This document shows positions 34,614 to 44,379 of a DNA stretch of 64,000 bases, piece after piece. Position 1 is the first letter of the stretch. Each line of letters starts with the position of its first letter. Below the pieces are notes generated by a model. It did not search any database. It was not told the origin of the DNA and was given only the letters and a program-made list of their open reading frames with translations. The position numbers and the translations under genes were made by a program. The DNA is taken from the NCBI GenBank assembly GCA_944326695.1, contig CALVEZ010000011.1, positions 23,302-87,301 on the forward strand. Direction: 5' to 3'. This DNA comes from Candidatus Bilophila faecipullorum (lineage in GTDB: Bacteria > Desulfobacterota > Desulfovibrionia > Desulfovibrionales > Desulfovibrionaceae).

Positions 34614-36608
34614 TCACGCCACCGGGGACGCGGGATCGCCCGATCCGCCCTGCGGGGAAAGAGGCCGCTCGAAGCAGACCATCGTGATGTCGTCCGACTG
34701 GGGCGCTCCGCCCTGATGCCGCCGCACGTCCTCAAGCAGGGCGGCGACGGCGGCGGCGGGGCTTTCACCCCGATGCGCCTCCAAGACCCGCTGGACGCGC
34801 TCGTCTCCGAAAAGCTCATCCTCCTCATTGAGGGCCTCCGAAACGCCGTCCGTGTACAGGAGACAAACATCACCCTCCTCCAAAACGACGCGGCGCGGCG
34901 CGTAGCGCACATCCGGGAAGACGCCCACGGAGGGGCCGCTGATGTCGTCAAGAATCCGCACGGACCCGTCGAGGCCGACTACCAGAGGAGGGCAATGCCC
35001 GCCGTTGGCGTAGTCGAGCGTTCCCGACGCCGGATCGAACAGGCCGATAAAGAGGGTGACGAACATGCAGTCGGGATTGTTCGCCTCCAGCATGGCGTTG
35101 ATGCGGGACATGGCCTCGTCCGGGCTCAGCCCGTCCTTCATCACGTAGCGGATCAGCGTCATGGTCATGGACATGAACAAGGCCGCCGGAACGCCCTTGC
35201 CTGATACGTCGCCGATGACCAGCACCTGCCGCCCGTCGGGAGCGGTGAAGACATCATAGAGATCGCCGCCCACCTCCTTGGCGGGGATGAGCAGGCAGGA
35301 GGCGGTGGCGCAAGGCTGCCCGGCGAGGCTGTCCGGGGAAGGCAGGATGCCCATCTGGATGTCCCGGGCGGCGTTCAGCTCGCCCTCCATCCGTTCCTTG
35401 GCTGCGGTCGTTTCCATAAGACGGCGCACATTTTCTTCCAGTGCTTTGCCCATCTGAGAAAAGGCGTGGGCCAAAAGCCCTACCTCGTCACGGCGTTCCG
35501 TGGGCAGATCGGCCAGAAACGCGAGCGAATCCGCCGAAGCCCCGGAGGACGTCCGCGAAAAATCGGTTTGAGCCAGCCGCCGCGCGCTGTTGGTCAGGAC
35601 CTTGAGCGGATCAGTCAGGCGCATGGTCATAAGAAGCGTGGCAATGACGCTGAGAAGGACGCTGCCGAGGGCGACCAGCGCCAGCCGGTTGACCAGCGCG
35701 GTGGCCGGGGCCTCGATCTCCGAACGGGGCACCACGCCCACGATGTACCAGTCCAGCGCCTTGAAGTACGCCACGCGGTACAGCTCTTCCGGGCCTTTCC
35801 CCTCGGGTGCGCCGAGGAATTCCGCAAAGCGCCGCTGCCGCGCCTTGTCCCGCAGCGAGGCAGGCAGGGCGTCAAGCTTCCGGTCCACCGCGCCCTTGTG
35901 CGCAAGCAGCGTGCCGTCGCCCTGAAAGAGGGCGATGAAACCGCTGTAGCGAAAATCCAGCGAATGAAATTTTTCCTGAAGATTGCGTACGATCTTGCGT
36001 TCCGACTGGCGCGCCTCTTCTGACAGATCGGCCAGCGGGCTGCCCACGGCGATGACAGCGCCGCGCTCCCGCACGGGCAGGAAAAAAACGAGGGCCGGAT
36101 CGCGCTTCGCCCCCGGCACGCTGCGGGAAGGATCGAAAACCGCAAACGCCCCTTCTTCGGGCAGGCCGTCCCCTTCCAGCATGGAAACGATGCGCTGCCC
36201 TTTCAAGTCCCTCATATCCGGGGTTATCTTGCGAAAAAAGGCGTCACCGAGGCGCAAGCCTCCCGCGTATACTTCCATGTGCATTCCAAAAGGCTGCAAC
36301 AAACCGAGCCAACTTTGCAGGACCGCTTCCTCCTGCGCGGCGCTCTCGCGCCATGTCGCGCGTGCCAGCAACGCCATCTGGCGGAGCTGTTTCTTGCGCC
36401 GCAGGGTGGCGCTGACCTCATTGGTCAACAAATCCAGATAGCTGGCCTCGATGTTGTCCTCCACCAGCAAGAGGATGCTGTTGAAGGACTCCCGCTCGAA
36501 GGCAAGGCTCGAACGTTGCAACGCCGAATAGGTCAGCCAGATGAGGGGCACTGCGGCAAGGGCGATGGAAAGGACGACCAGCGTAAAGAATTTCGTGCGT
36601 AAGGACAT
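34614..36608 (-). CDS. Membrane sensor PP2C-type (RsbU/SpoIIE) serine phosphatase with HAMP domain
   Basis: The 664-residue protein has TM1 (residues 8-28), an extracytoplasmic dCache-like sensor to about 315, TM2, a HAMP segment (MRLTDPLKVLTNSARRLAQT), a helical linker (ERMEGELNAARDIQMGILPS) and the phosphatase domain with GGDLYDVF, VLVIGDVSGKGVPAALFMS, YANGGHCPPLVV and CLLYTDGVSEA. It would dephosphorylate an anti-sigma antagonist in a partner-switching pathway in response to an outside signal. The start at 36608 gives the normal MSLRTKFFTLV. The frame runs on to 36926 through the AG tract and encodes a meaningless Ser-Leu repeat, so the longer start is rejected. Confidence 0.9.
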   Translation of the reverse strand: MSLRTKFFTLVVLSIALAAVPLIWLTYSALQRSSLAFERESFNSILLLVEDNIEASYLDLLTNEVSATLRRKKQLRQMALLARATWRESAAQEEAVLQSWLGLLQPFGMHMEVYAGGLRLGDAFFRKITPDMRDLKGQRIVSMLEGDGLPEEGAFAVFDPSRSVPGAKRDPALVFFLPVRERGAVIAVGSPLADLSEEARQSERKIVRNLQEKFHSLDFRYSGFIALFQGDGTLLAHKGAVDRKLDALPASLRDKARQRRFAEFLGAPEGKGPEELYRVAYFKALDWYIVGVVPRSEIEAPATALVNRLALVALGSVLLSVIATLLMTMRLTDPLKVLTNSARRLAQTDFSRTSSGASADSLAFLADLPTERRDEVGLLAHAFSQMGKALEENVRRLMETTAAKERMEGELNAARDIQMGILPSPDSLAGQPCATASCLLIPAKEVGGDLYDVFTAPDGRQVLVIGDVSGKGVPAALFMSMTMTLIRYVMKDGLSPDEAMSRINAMLEANNPDCMFVTLFIGLFDPASGTLDYANGGHCPPLVVGLDGSVRILDDISGPSVGVFPDVRYAPRRVVLEEGDVCLLYTDGVSEALNEEDELFGDERVQRVLEAHRGESPAAAVAALLEDVRRHQGGAPQSDDITMVCFERPLSPQGGSGDPASPVA

Positions 36609-37510
<902 letters not shown>

Positions 37511-38521
37511 ATGCTGTGCAAGAAAGTTTTCCCTCTCATTCTGGCGGCTCTCTTTTTGTGGACCGCTGCCCCCGCGTCCGCCGCGCCGACCATGACGCTG
37601 AAAGTCGCTGCGGGTGACCCCGAAGACTCCGAAATGGGGGTCGTCGGCAACGCCTTTAAAAAGTATATCGAAGAAAAAACCAATGGCGCCGTTGAAGTGC
37701 AGTGCTTCTACGGTGGTTCCCTCGGCGACGAAAGCGAATGTTTCCGCAACGTCCAGAAAGGCACCCTGCCTCTGGCCATCGGCGGCATCGCCAACCTCGT
37801 GCCTTTTGAAAAGCGCCTCGGCCTGCTCACCCTGCCCTACCTCTTCGCCAACCTTGACGAAGTGGTCACCGGCACCAACGGCGCTCCGGCCGATCTGCTG
37901 AACAGCTACGCTACCAAGGCCGGTTTCCGCGTCCTGACGTGGACCTACACCGACTTCCGTTATATCTCCAACTCCAAGCGCCCCATCACCAAGATGGCCG
38001 ACATTCAGGGCCTGAAGTTCCGCGTTCCCCAGAGCGCGGTGCTCATCGCCTCCTATAAGGCCTTCGGCGGCAGCCCGACCCCCATCTCCTGGGCTGAAAC
38101 CTTCACCGCCCTCCAGCAGGGCGTTGTTGACGGCCAGTGCTACGGCTACATCGGCTTCCAGGCCATGAAGTTCAACGAAGCCAACCAGAAGTATCTGACC
38201 GAAGTGCACTACACCTACCAGCTCCAGCCGCTGGTCATCAGCGAGCGCGTCTACCGCAAGATGACCCCCGAGATGCAGAAGCTGGTGGTCGAAGCCGGTC
38301 ACTACGCTCAGGAAGCCGTGCTGAAGTTCCAGAAGGAAGAATCCGATGCCGCCAAGAAGGCTCTCATCGCCGGCGGTCTCCAGGTTTCCCAGCTGGAAGA
38401 CGAAGATATGTGGAAGAAGGCCGCCATGGAAAAGGTGTGGCCTGAAATGGCCGAATTCGTGGGCGGCAAGGAAGCCATCAACGCGTACCTGAAGGCCTGC
38501 GGCAAGCCGGCCTGGCAGTAA
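37511..38521 (+). CDS. TRAP transporter substrate-binding protein (DctP family)
   Basis: This 336-residue periplasmic receptor begins with a Sec signal (MLCKKVFPLILAALFLWTAAPASA). DctP-family features include EKTNGAVEVQCFYGGSLGDE, GLLTLPYLFANLDEV, and IQGLKFRVPQSAV, where the arginine usually binds a carboxylate on the ligand. It lies before the DctQ and DctM genes of a tripartite transporter. The organic-acid or sulfonate ligand cannot be read from sequence. A GAGGAGAAGG ribosome site is very strong, suggesting high expression. Confidence 0.9.
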   Translation: MLCKKVFPLILAALFLWTAAPASAAPTMTLKVAAGDPEDSEMGVVGNAFKKYIEEKTNGAVEVQCFYGGSLGDESECFRNVQKGTLPLAIGGIANLVPFEKRLGLLTLPYLFANLDEVVTGTNGAPADLLNSYATKAGFRVLTWTYTDFRYISNSKRPITKMADIQGLKFRVPQSAVLIASYKAFGGSPTPISWAETFTALQQGVVDGQCYGYIGFQAMKFNEANQKYLTEVHYTYQLQPLVISERVYRKMTPEMQKLVVEAGHYAQEAVLKFQKEESDAAKKALIAGGLQVSQLEDEDMWKKAAMEKVWPEMAEFVGGKEAINAYLKACGKPAWQ

Positions 38522-38741
38522 GCCTTAGATCATCCGGCCGGGCCTTCGGGCCCGGCCCAACCTCACGGAAAGCCGGGGCGACGCTGCCGCAAGCGAGCCG
38601 TATCTCGCGCTGTGCGGCAAGAGGGGAAGGGACTTTCGTCCCGATGCCACCCGGCAAACGTGTCGTCTCTTTTCCGGGAACCACTTCGGTTTCCGGAAAA
38701 TCCGCGTCATGCCGTTCCACTTGGGAGGAGGAATAACCCCC

Positions 38742-39296
38742 GTGAAAAAAGTACTCTTGGCACTGCTGGACCACTTCGAAAGCTATCTCTGCCAGTTTTT
38801 GCTGGTCTTTTTCGTCGTCGTCGTTTTCATGCAGATCATTCTCCGCCAATTGAACATGTCGCTTACCTGGACAGAAGAAATCGCCCGCTTCGCCTTCATC
38901 TGGTTCATCCTGTTCGGAGCCTGCTACGCCACCCGCCTGTGCGCCCTCAACCGCGTGACCCTGCAATTTTCCAAGGCGCCCAAATGGGTTGGGGATTTGT
39001 TCCTGTTCATCGGTGACATCATCTGGTTCTGCTTTTCCCTCATCATGGCGTGGGAAGGCTACATCGCCGTGCTCGATCTTATCGAGTTCCCCTATGCCAC
39101 CCCGGCCCTCGACTGGGATTTGGGCTTGGTCTACCTTGTCTTCCCTCTCAGTTTCCTGCTCATGGCCATCCGCATCGTCCAGGTGAACGTCATCAAATTT
39201 ATCCTGAAGGAAGAAATTCTTGACCCCGATCAGGAAGCCATGAAGGAAAGCCAGAAAGTGCTCATGGTGGAAGAAGAAAAAGGAGGCAAGGCGTAA
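38742..39296 (+). CDS. TRAP transporter small membrane subunit (DctQ family)
   Basis: This 184-residue four-helix membrane protein includes the DctQ signature LTWTEEIARFAFIWFILFGACYA. The GTG at 38742 (VKKVLLALLDHFES) is chosen because GGGAGGAGGA stands 8-10 nt before it. An ATG 33 bp upstream has no ribosome site. It overlaps the DctM start by one base (TAATG), so the two are translationally coupled. Confidence 0.85.
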   Translation: MKKVLLALLDHFESYLCQFLLVFFVVVVFMQIILRQLNMSLTWTEEIARFAFIWFILFGACYATRLCALNRVTLQFSKAPKWVGDLFLFIGDIIWFCFSLIMAWEGYIAVLDLIEFPYATPALDWDLGLVYLVFPLSFLLMAIRIVQVNVIKFILKEEILDPDQEAMKESQKVLMVEEEKGGKA

Positions 39297-40600
39297 TGGA
39301 GGCTCTTTCTCCCGGAAGCATCGGCTTGATGCTGTTTGCGATCTTCTTCGTGCTGCTGCTCATCGGCAGCCCGATCATGGTCGCACTCGGCGTCGCCACC
39401 ATGACCTGTTTCATCGTGCTCGACATCGATCTCAGCCTGATGATCGAGCGCGCCTTCGCCTCGCTGACGGCCTTCCCGCTCATGGCACTCCCAGCCTTCG
39501 TTCTTGCCGGATCACTCATGGAAGCGGCAGGCGTTTCAAGGCGGCTGGTGAACGTGGCCGAAAACATCGTGGGCCCCACTCCGGGCGGCCTGGCCATTTC
39601 CACCACGCTGTCCTGCGTCTTCTTCGGCGCCATCTCCGGTTCCGGCCCGGCTACCACCGCTGCGGTAGGCATGCTCATGATCCCGGCCATGACCAAGCGC
39701 GGCTATAACGTGGGCTATGCCGCCGCCGCCACCGCCACGGCGGGTGGCATCGGCATCATCATCCCGCCGAGCATCCCGATGGTCATCTACGGCGTCTCCG
39801 GCCAGCAGAGCATCTCGAAGATGTTCATGGCGGGCGTCATCCCCGGCATTCTGGTCGCCATCGGCCTGTGCGTCATGCACTTCCTGCTCTGCCGCAACCT
39901 CAAGGCGGGCGGCCTCGACTGGTCCATGAAAGCCTTTGTCCACTCCCTGCGGGACGGCTTCTGGTCCATCCTCGCCCCGGTCATCATCCTCGGCGGCATC
40001 TACGCGGGCATCTTCACGCCCACGGAAGCCGCGGTCGTCGCCATTTTCTACACCATCATCGTCGGCATCTTCATTCATAAGGAACTGACGTTCAGAAGCT
40101 TCATGGCGTCGCTGAAAACCACGTCATGGCTGACCGGCCGCGTGCTCGTCCTCGTTTTTACGGCGACGGCCTTCGGCTATCTGCTTACGTCGTACCGCAT
40201 CCCGATTGAAATCGCCAACTGGATTCTTTCCTTTACGAACAACGTGCATCTGGTCTGGTTCTTCGTGGTCATCCTGCTGCTCTTCCTCGGGATGTTCATG
40301 GAAACCCTTGCCATCATCATGCTGGTCACGCCCGTGCTGCTGCCCATCATGACCGCCTATGGCGTTGACCCCATCCACTTTGGTATTATATTGATCTGCT
40401 GCTGCGGCATCGGCTTTTCGACGCCGCCGCTGGGCGAAAACATGTTCATCGCCTCGGGCATCGCCAATATCTCCCTCGAAGAGATATCCCTCAAGGCCCT
40501 GCCTCTGGTGGCGAGCAACATCCTCGTCATCATCATTCTGGTTCTCTTCCCGGATATTACGCTCTTCCTGCCCAACCTCATGGGCACGGGGCTGGAGTAG
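39296..40600 (+). CDS. TRAP transporter large permease subunit (DctM family)
   Basis: This 434-residue transport subunit of about twelve helices has family motifs LMALPAFVLAGSLMEAAGV, GAISGSGPATTAAVG, IIPPSIPMVIYG and PPLGENMFIASGIA. It uses an ion gradient to move the ligand delivered by DctP. It is followed by a strong terminator and then by a second DctP gene. Confidence 0.92.
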   Translation: MEALSPGSIGLMLFAIFFVLLLIGSPIMVALGVATMTCFIVLDIDLSLMIERAFASLTAFPLMALPAFVLAGSLMEAAGVSRRLVNVAENIVGPTPGGLAISTTLSCVFFGAISGSGPATTAAVGMLMIPAMTKRGYNVGYAAAATATAGGIGIIIPPSIPMVIYGVSGQQSISKMFMAGVIPGILVAIGLCVMHFLLCRNLKAGGLDWSMKAFVHSLRDGFWSILAPVIILGGIYAGIFTPTEAAVVAIFYTIIVGIFIHKELTFRSFMASLKTTSWLTGRVLVLVFTATAFGYLLTSYRIPIEIANWILSFTNNVHLVWFFVVILLLFLGMFMETLAIIMLVTPVLLPIMTAYGVDPIHFGIILICCCGIGFSTPPLGENMFIASGIANISLEEISLKALPLVASNILVIIILVLFPDITLFLPNLMGTGLE

Positions 40601-40608
40601 CCGCGGAC

Positions 40609-40634
40609 GGCGGGGCCGGTGCCCCGCCTTTTTT
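40609..40634 (+). terminator. Intrinsic terminator after DctM
   Basis: GGCGGGGC-CGGT-GCCCCGCC followed by TTTTTT, 8 nt after the stop. It separates the operon from the second binding protein and could attenuate read-through. Confidence 0.9.
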
Positions 40635-40671
40635 ATAACAACCTTTAAATCAAGGACAAAAAGAGACTACT

Positions 40672-41685
40672 ATGAGCCGTAAAACGCTGTTCTCCCTCAT
40701 GCTGTCCGCCCTTTTCCTGTGGGCCGCCTCGCCCGCTTCCGCCGCTCCGGCCACCAAGCTGACCATCGCGATGGGAGACCCGGAGAGCTCGGAAATGGGC
40801 ATCGTAGGCAACGCCTTCAAAAAATACGTGGAAGAAAAAACCGACGGCGCCATTGAAGTGCAGTGCATTTACGGCGCGTCCCTCGGTGACGACGAAGGCG
40901 AACGCTTCCGCCGTGTGCAGAAAGGCACGCTGGACATGGCCCTCGGGGGCGTGGCCAACCTGGTGCCTCTTGAGAAGAAGCTCGGGCTCCTTACCCTGCC
41001 CTACCTCTTCGTCAACCTGAACGACGTCATCGCCGGCACCAACGGCGCACCCGCCGATCTGCTCAACATCTACGCCTCCGAAGCCGGCCTGCGCGTCCTG
41101 ACGTGGACCTATACGGGCTTCCGCTACATCTCCAACTCCCAGCATCCCATCAAGAACCTCACGGACATGAAGGGATTGAAAATGCGCGTCCCGCAGAGCG
41201 CGGTGATGATCGCCACCTACAAGGCCTTCGGCGCCATCCCGTCCCTCATTCCGTGGACCTCCACCTTCCAGGCCCTCCAGAGCGGCGAAGTCGACGGCCA
41301 GTGCTACGGCTACATCGGCTTCCGGGCCATGAAGTTCAACGAGGCCAACCAGAAATACCTCACCGAAGTGCACTATACCTATCACCTCCAGCCGCTGGTC
41401 ATCAGCACCCGCGTCTTTGACAAGTTCTCCCCCGACACCCAGAAGATACTGATCGACGCTGGCAAGCACGCTCAGGAAGAAGTGCTCAAGTTCCAGATCG
41501 AGCAGGCGGGCGCGGCCAAGCGCGAGCTCATCGCAAGCGGCCTTCAGGTCTTCCAGCTCTCCGACGAGGACGAGTGGAGAAAGGTCGCCTTTGAAAAGGT
41601 GTGGCCCGAAATGGCCGACTTCGTGGGCGGCAAGGATATCATCAATGCCTATCTGAAGGCGTGCGGCAAGTCTCCCTGGGAATAA
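40672..41685 (+). CDS. Second TRAP substrate-binding protein (DctP paralogue)
   Basis: This 337-residue protein is a close paralogue of the first receptor in this cluster; many blocks are identical, such as EVQC, GLLTLPYLF, NGAPADLLN and GQCYGYIGF. It has its own signal peptide (MSRKTLFSLMLSALFLWAASPASA) and the conserved arginine in GLKMRVPQSAV. Position after the terminator suggests separate or read-through expression. Two receptors may share one permease and widen the ligand range. This is inference. Confidence 0.9.
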   Translation: MSRKTLFSLMLSALFLWAASPASAAPATKLTIAMGDPESSEMGIVGNAFKKYVEEKTDGAIEVQCIYGASLGDDEGERFRRVQKGTLDMALGGVANLVPLEKKLGLLTLPYLFVNLNDVIAGTNGAPADLLNIYASEAGLRVLTWTYTGFRYISNSQHPIKNLTDMKGLKMRVPQSAVMIATYKAFGAIPSLIPWTSTFQALQSGEVDGQCYGYIGFRAMKFNEANQKYLTEVHYTYHLQPLVISTRVFDKFSPDTQKILIDAGKHAQEEVLKFQIEQAGAAKRELIASGLQVFQLSDEDEWRKVAFEKVWPEMADFVGGKDIINAYLKACGKSPWE

Positions 41686-41709
41686 ATCCTCGGAAAACGG
41701 TTCACAGTG

Positions 41710-41737
41710 AAAGGCCCGGGCAAGTCCCGGGCCTTTT
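41710..41737 (+). terminator. Intrinsic terminator after the second DctP gene
   Basis: AAAGGCCCGGG-CAAGT-CCCGGGCCTTTT, a perfect 11-bp stem with a T-run, 25 nt after the stop. Confidence 0.9.
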
Positions 41738-42245
41738 CCGTCGCCGCCGCGCCCAGAGAGTGACCGTGTTCGCTCCCCAGCGGACAATGCCTTCCCCCTT
41801 ACCGCTGTACCTTCCTCGGGCCCGGCGTGCGGCACCTCTTGTACCCGTCTTCTTTCAATCCCGCCCCTCTCCAAGCAAGAGGGCTCGGCCACAAGGGAGA
41901 GGAATCAGAGGAATCCCGCTCTCCATCGGAAGCAACGCCGGGCTGCGCAAGACCGCCTCCTTCTGCCCGGGCACGCCATCACTCCACCTTACTCCCCCGC
42001 AACGCCCTCAAGCACGCTGCACCTCCGGCAGGAAAAGAACCCTCAGGGCACATTGGCTCCTCTTCCGTCCCCTGCCTGCTCCAACTCCGGCTCTCCTTTC
42101 CGCAGTGCAAAGGTCGCCGCGCGGCATGTGGTGCATTCTCCGAAGTCCGCTTCTTTGCTCCCTGCTCTTCTCAGCCATCATGGGTAGAGCCCCCGCCCCG
42201 GTGCCCCTCCTTATGGTAAAAAGGCACCTTCTCTTTTCAATACGC

Positions 42246-42285
42246 AAAAGCCCCATGCCGGTCGCACGACCCAGGCATGAGGCTT
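42246..42285 (-). terminator. Terminator of the APC permease gene
   Basis: On the minus strand AAGCCTCATGCC pairs with GGCATGGGGCTT followed by TTGCG, 31 nt past the stop. Confidence 0.7.
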
Positions 42286-42315
42286 CCGCCAATCCTCAGA
42301 AGAAGGACGCTTCCG

Positions 42316-43788
42316 CTACTTATGGAAGAAGACGGGCAGGTCGCGGCTTCCCAGAATCCGTTCTCGCAACTCCCCTTCCGGCAGGTGGATCCAGTCGGGG
42401 CGCGTGATGCGGTAGAAGATGAAACCCAGCACGATCCACGCGATCATGATCCAGCGCGGGGCCGGGCCGATCAGGGCCGGGGAACCCGGAGCGAGAAGGA
42501 GGACGATGCACAGGATGGATACGAAAGCGCCGACGCCGCAAATAAGGAGGCGTCCGGGGGCATAGGCGGAGGGCGTATTCTTGATCACCTTGTACCCGGC
42601 AAGGCAGGTATACAGGTAGGCGATGGCCGTTCCCACGGCGGACATGTCCACAATCCAGCCCACGACGGCGCGGCCGCACCACGGCGTCAACAGCACAATG
42701 CCGATGGTAAAGAGGATGGCCTTGTAGGGCGAATGGTAGCGGGGATGGATGTCGGCGAACCATGTGGGCAGGATGCCGCCACGGGCCATACTGAGCAGGA
42801 GACGGGTCGTGGCCACGTAAAAACCGTTGATGCCCGTACACACCGCGCCAAGCACGCTCACCGCGAGCACGACCGCGCCGAACTTTCCGTAGGCCATTTC
42901 ACAGACCACACCCGTAGCCCATGCGGTTTCGCCGCTTTCACGCAGCGCGGCCATCTTGGCGAGCATTTCAGGATAGGGGATGACGATGGCCACGGAGAAA
43001 GTGACGAGTGCATAGAGCAGCCCGCCCCAAATGATGGCGGCCAGCATGATGTTCCTTGCCTTCTTGGGGGAGAAGGAAAATTCCTCGGCCGCTTGCGGTA
43101 CCGTATCGAAGCCGACGAAGAGGAAGGGTGAAATGGCGAGGATCGCCAGAATGGACATGGCAGGCGAACGATGTTCGGCAAAAAGCGGGTTCAGGTTGGC
43201 GAGGGACGCGGTATCCACGTTCACGGCGCCGAAGAACAGGAGCAGGATGCCCGCGCTCAGGGCAAAGGCGAGGATGACCTGCAGGACGCCGGCAATGCTG
43301 ATGCCCCGGTAATTCATGATCCCGAAGAAGAGCGTAGCCGCGCACATCAACAGGACCTCGCCTGTGTACACCTTCCATCCGGCTATGGTGTAGAGTTCAC
43401 CGAATTCAAAGACGCCGGGAAGCAGGAAGCGCACCAAAAGCCCCAACGCGGATATGTTGATCCCGATGATGACCACATAGCCAAGCACCAAAGCCCAGCC
43501 GCAGACAAAAGCACCGGTTGGTCCGAACCCTACATAGGCATAGGCGTATTCACCCCCGGCGACCGGGGTATATTCAATCATATAGCCATAGACAACCGCC
43601 ACAAAACACAAGAGAAGCGCACCCGCTCCAAAGGCGATGAGCGTTGCCAAGGGGCCCGATTGCGGCAGGAAAGAGTCACCCGGCAAAACGAAACATCCCC
43701 ATCCGACAATGGAACCCAGAGCCAGAGCCCATACCTGAGCTGGAGTAAGGCTTTTTTCCAGTCTCTGACCATTTGCAGCATTCGACAT
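42316..43788 (-). CDS. APC-superfamily amino acid permease
   Basis: This 490-residue inner-membrane transporter has about twelve helices and the APC start LTPAQVWALALGSIVGWGCFVLPG, the unwound first helix that binds the substrate amino group. Others are EYTPVAGGEYAYAYVGFGPTG and SPFLFVGFDTVPQAAEEF. It likely imports an amino acid or a small amine, or exchanges one. The start at 43788 follows a perfect AAGGAGG site at 5-8 nt. The frame extends to 43875 but is not needed. Confidence 0.88.
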   Translation of the reverse strand: MSNAANGQRLEKSLTPAQVWALALGSIVGWGCFVLPGDSFLPQSGPLATLIAFGAGALLLCFVAVVYGYMIEYTPVAGGEYAYAYVGFGPTGAFVCGWALVLGYVVIIGINISALGLLVRFLLPGVFEFGELYTIAGWKVYTGEVLLMCAATLFFGIMNYRGISIAGVLQVILAFALSAGILLLFFGAVNVDTASLANLNPLFAEHRSPAMSILAILAISPFLFVGFDTVPQAAEEFSFSPKKARNIMLAAIIWGGLLYALVTFSVAIVIPYPEMLAKMAALRESGETAWATGVVCEMAYGKFGAVVLAVSVLGAVCTGINGFYVATTRLLLSMARGGILPTWFADIHPRYHSPYKAILFTIGIVLLTPWCGRAVVGWIVDMSAVGTAIAYLYTCLAGYKVIKNTPSAYAPGRLLICGVGAFVSILCIVLLLAPGSPALIGPAPRWIMIAWIVLGFIFYRITRPDWIHLPEGELRERILGSRDLPVFFHK

Positions 43789-44166
43789 ACGTTCCTCCTT
43801 GCATGTTGAATGACAAGTCAATGTAATAAACATGCTCATCAAAGATGAAGCATGTTCTCCAAAGGCAATACTCAAGATGTGTTCCTCTTTTCAAAAGAAA
43901 GGAATCCGTCTACAACGTTTCCTTTATCTTTTTTTAAGAGGAACAAGATTGGATATTGATTTTTATGGTGTAGTATGGAGATACCAGTTCGCCTTCATCG
44001 TGGCTCCTCTAAAAGTGCCAACAAATAGCGCGAAACTGCCAGATCAAGGGGCAGGAGCGGAAAAGATGGTTGATTCTTTGATCAAACACTTTCGCTTTCC
44101 CCTTACGGTTATGTGCTCTGCCAAATTCCAACGAGGCTGTTTCCCTGCCAATTCCTTATGGATAAA

Positions 44167-44204
<38 letters not shown>

Positions 44205-44241
44205 CCCTTTAAGGAAAGTAGGAAAAAGGGAGGAAAGCCAG

Positions 44242-44275
44242 AAAAAAAGCCCGCATGGGCTTATCCATGCGGGCT
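44242..44275 (-). terminator. Terminator of the amidohydrolase gene
   Basis: AGCCCGCATGG pairs perfectly with CCATGCGGGCT (44248-44275). On the minus strand it is followed by TTTTTTTC. Confidence 0.9.
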
Positions 44276-44379
44276 TTGGGGACGGCCTCCTCGGAGGAGA
44301 GGAGCGAAATCCTCCAAGACAGCCTTTAACAGGAAAAGGGATGACGAATATCTTTCCAGCTCGGGAGGATACCCTCAAA

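Larger units (their letters stand above)
41686..42315. other. 630-bp convergent intergenic region
   Basis: Between the second DctP gene (plus) and the APC permease (minus). Terminators lie at both ends. The middle 500 bp are GC-rich with proline- and arginine-rich open frames that show no ribosome site or homology, so no gene is called. Confidence 0.5.

Noticed and set aside
41827..42219. 130-codon frame between DctP and the APC permease
   Set aside because: Proline- and arginine-rich, no ribosome site and no recognisable domain.
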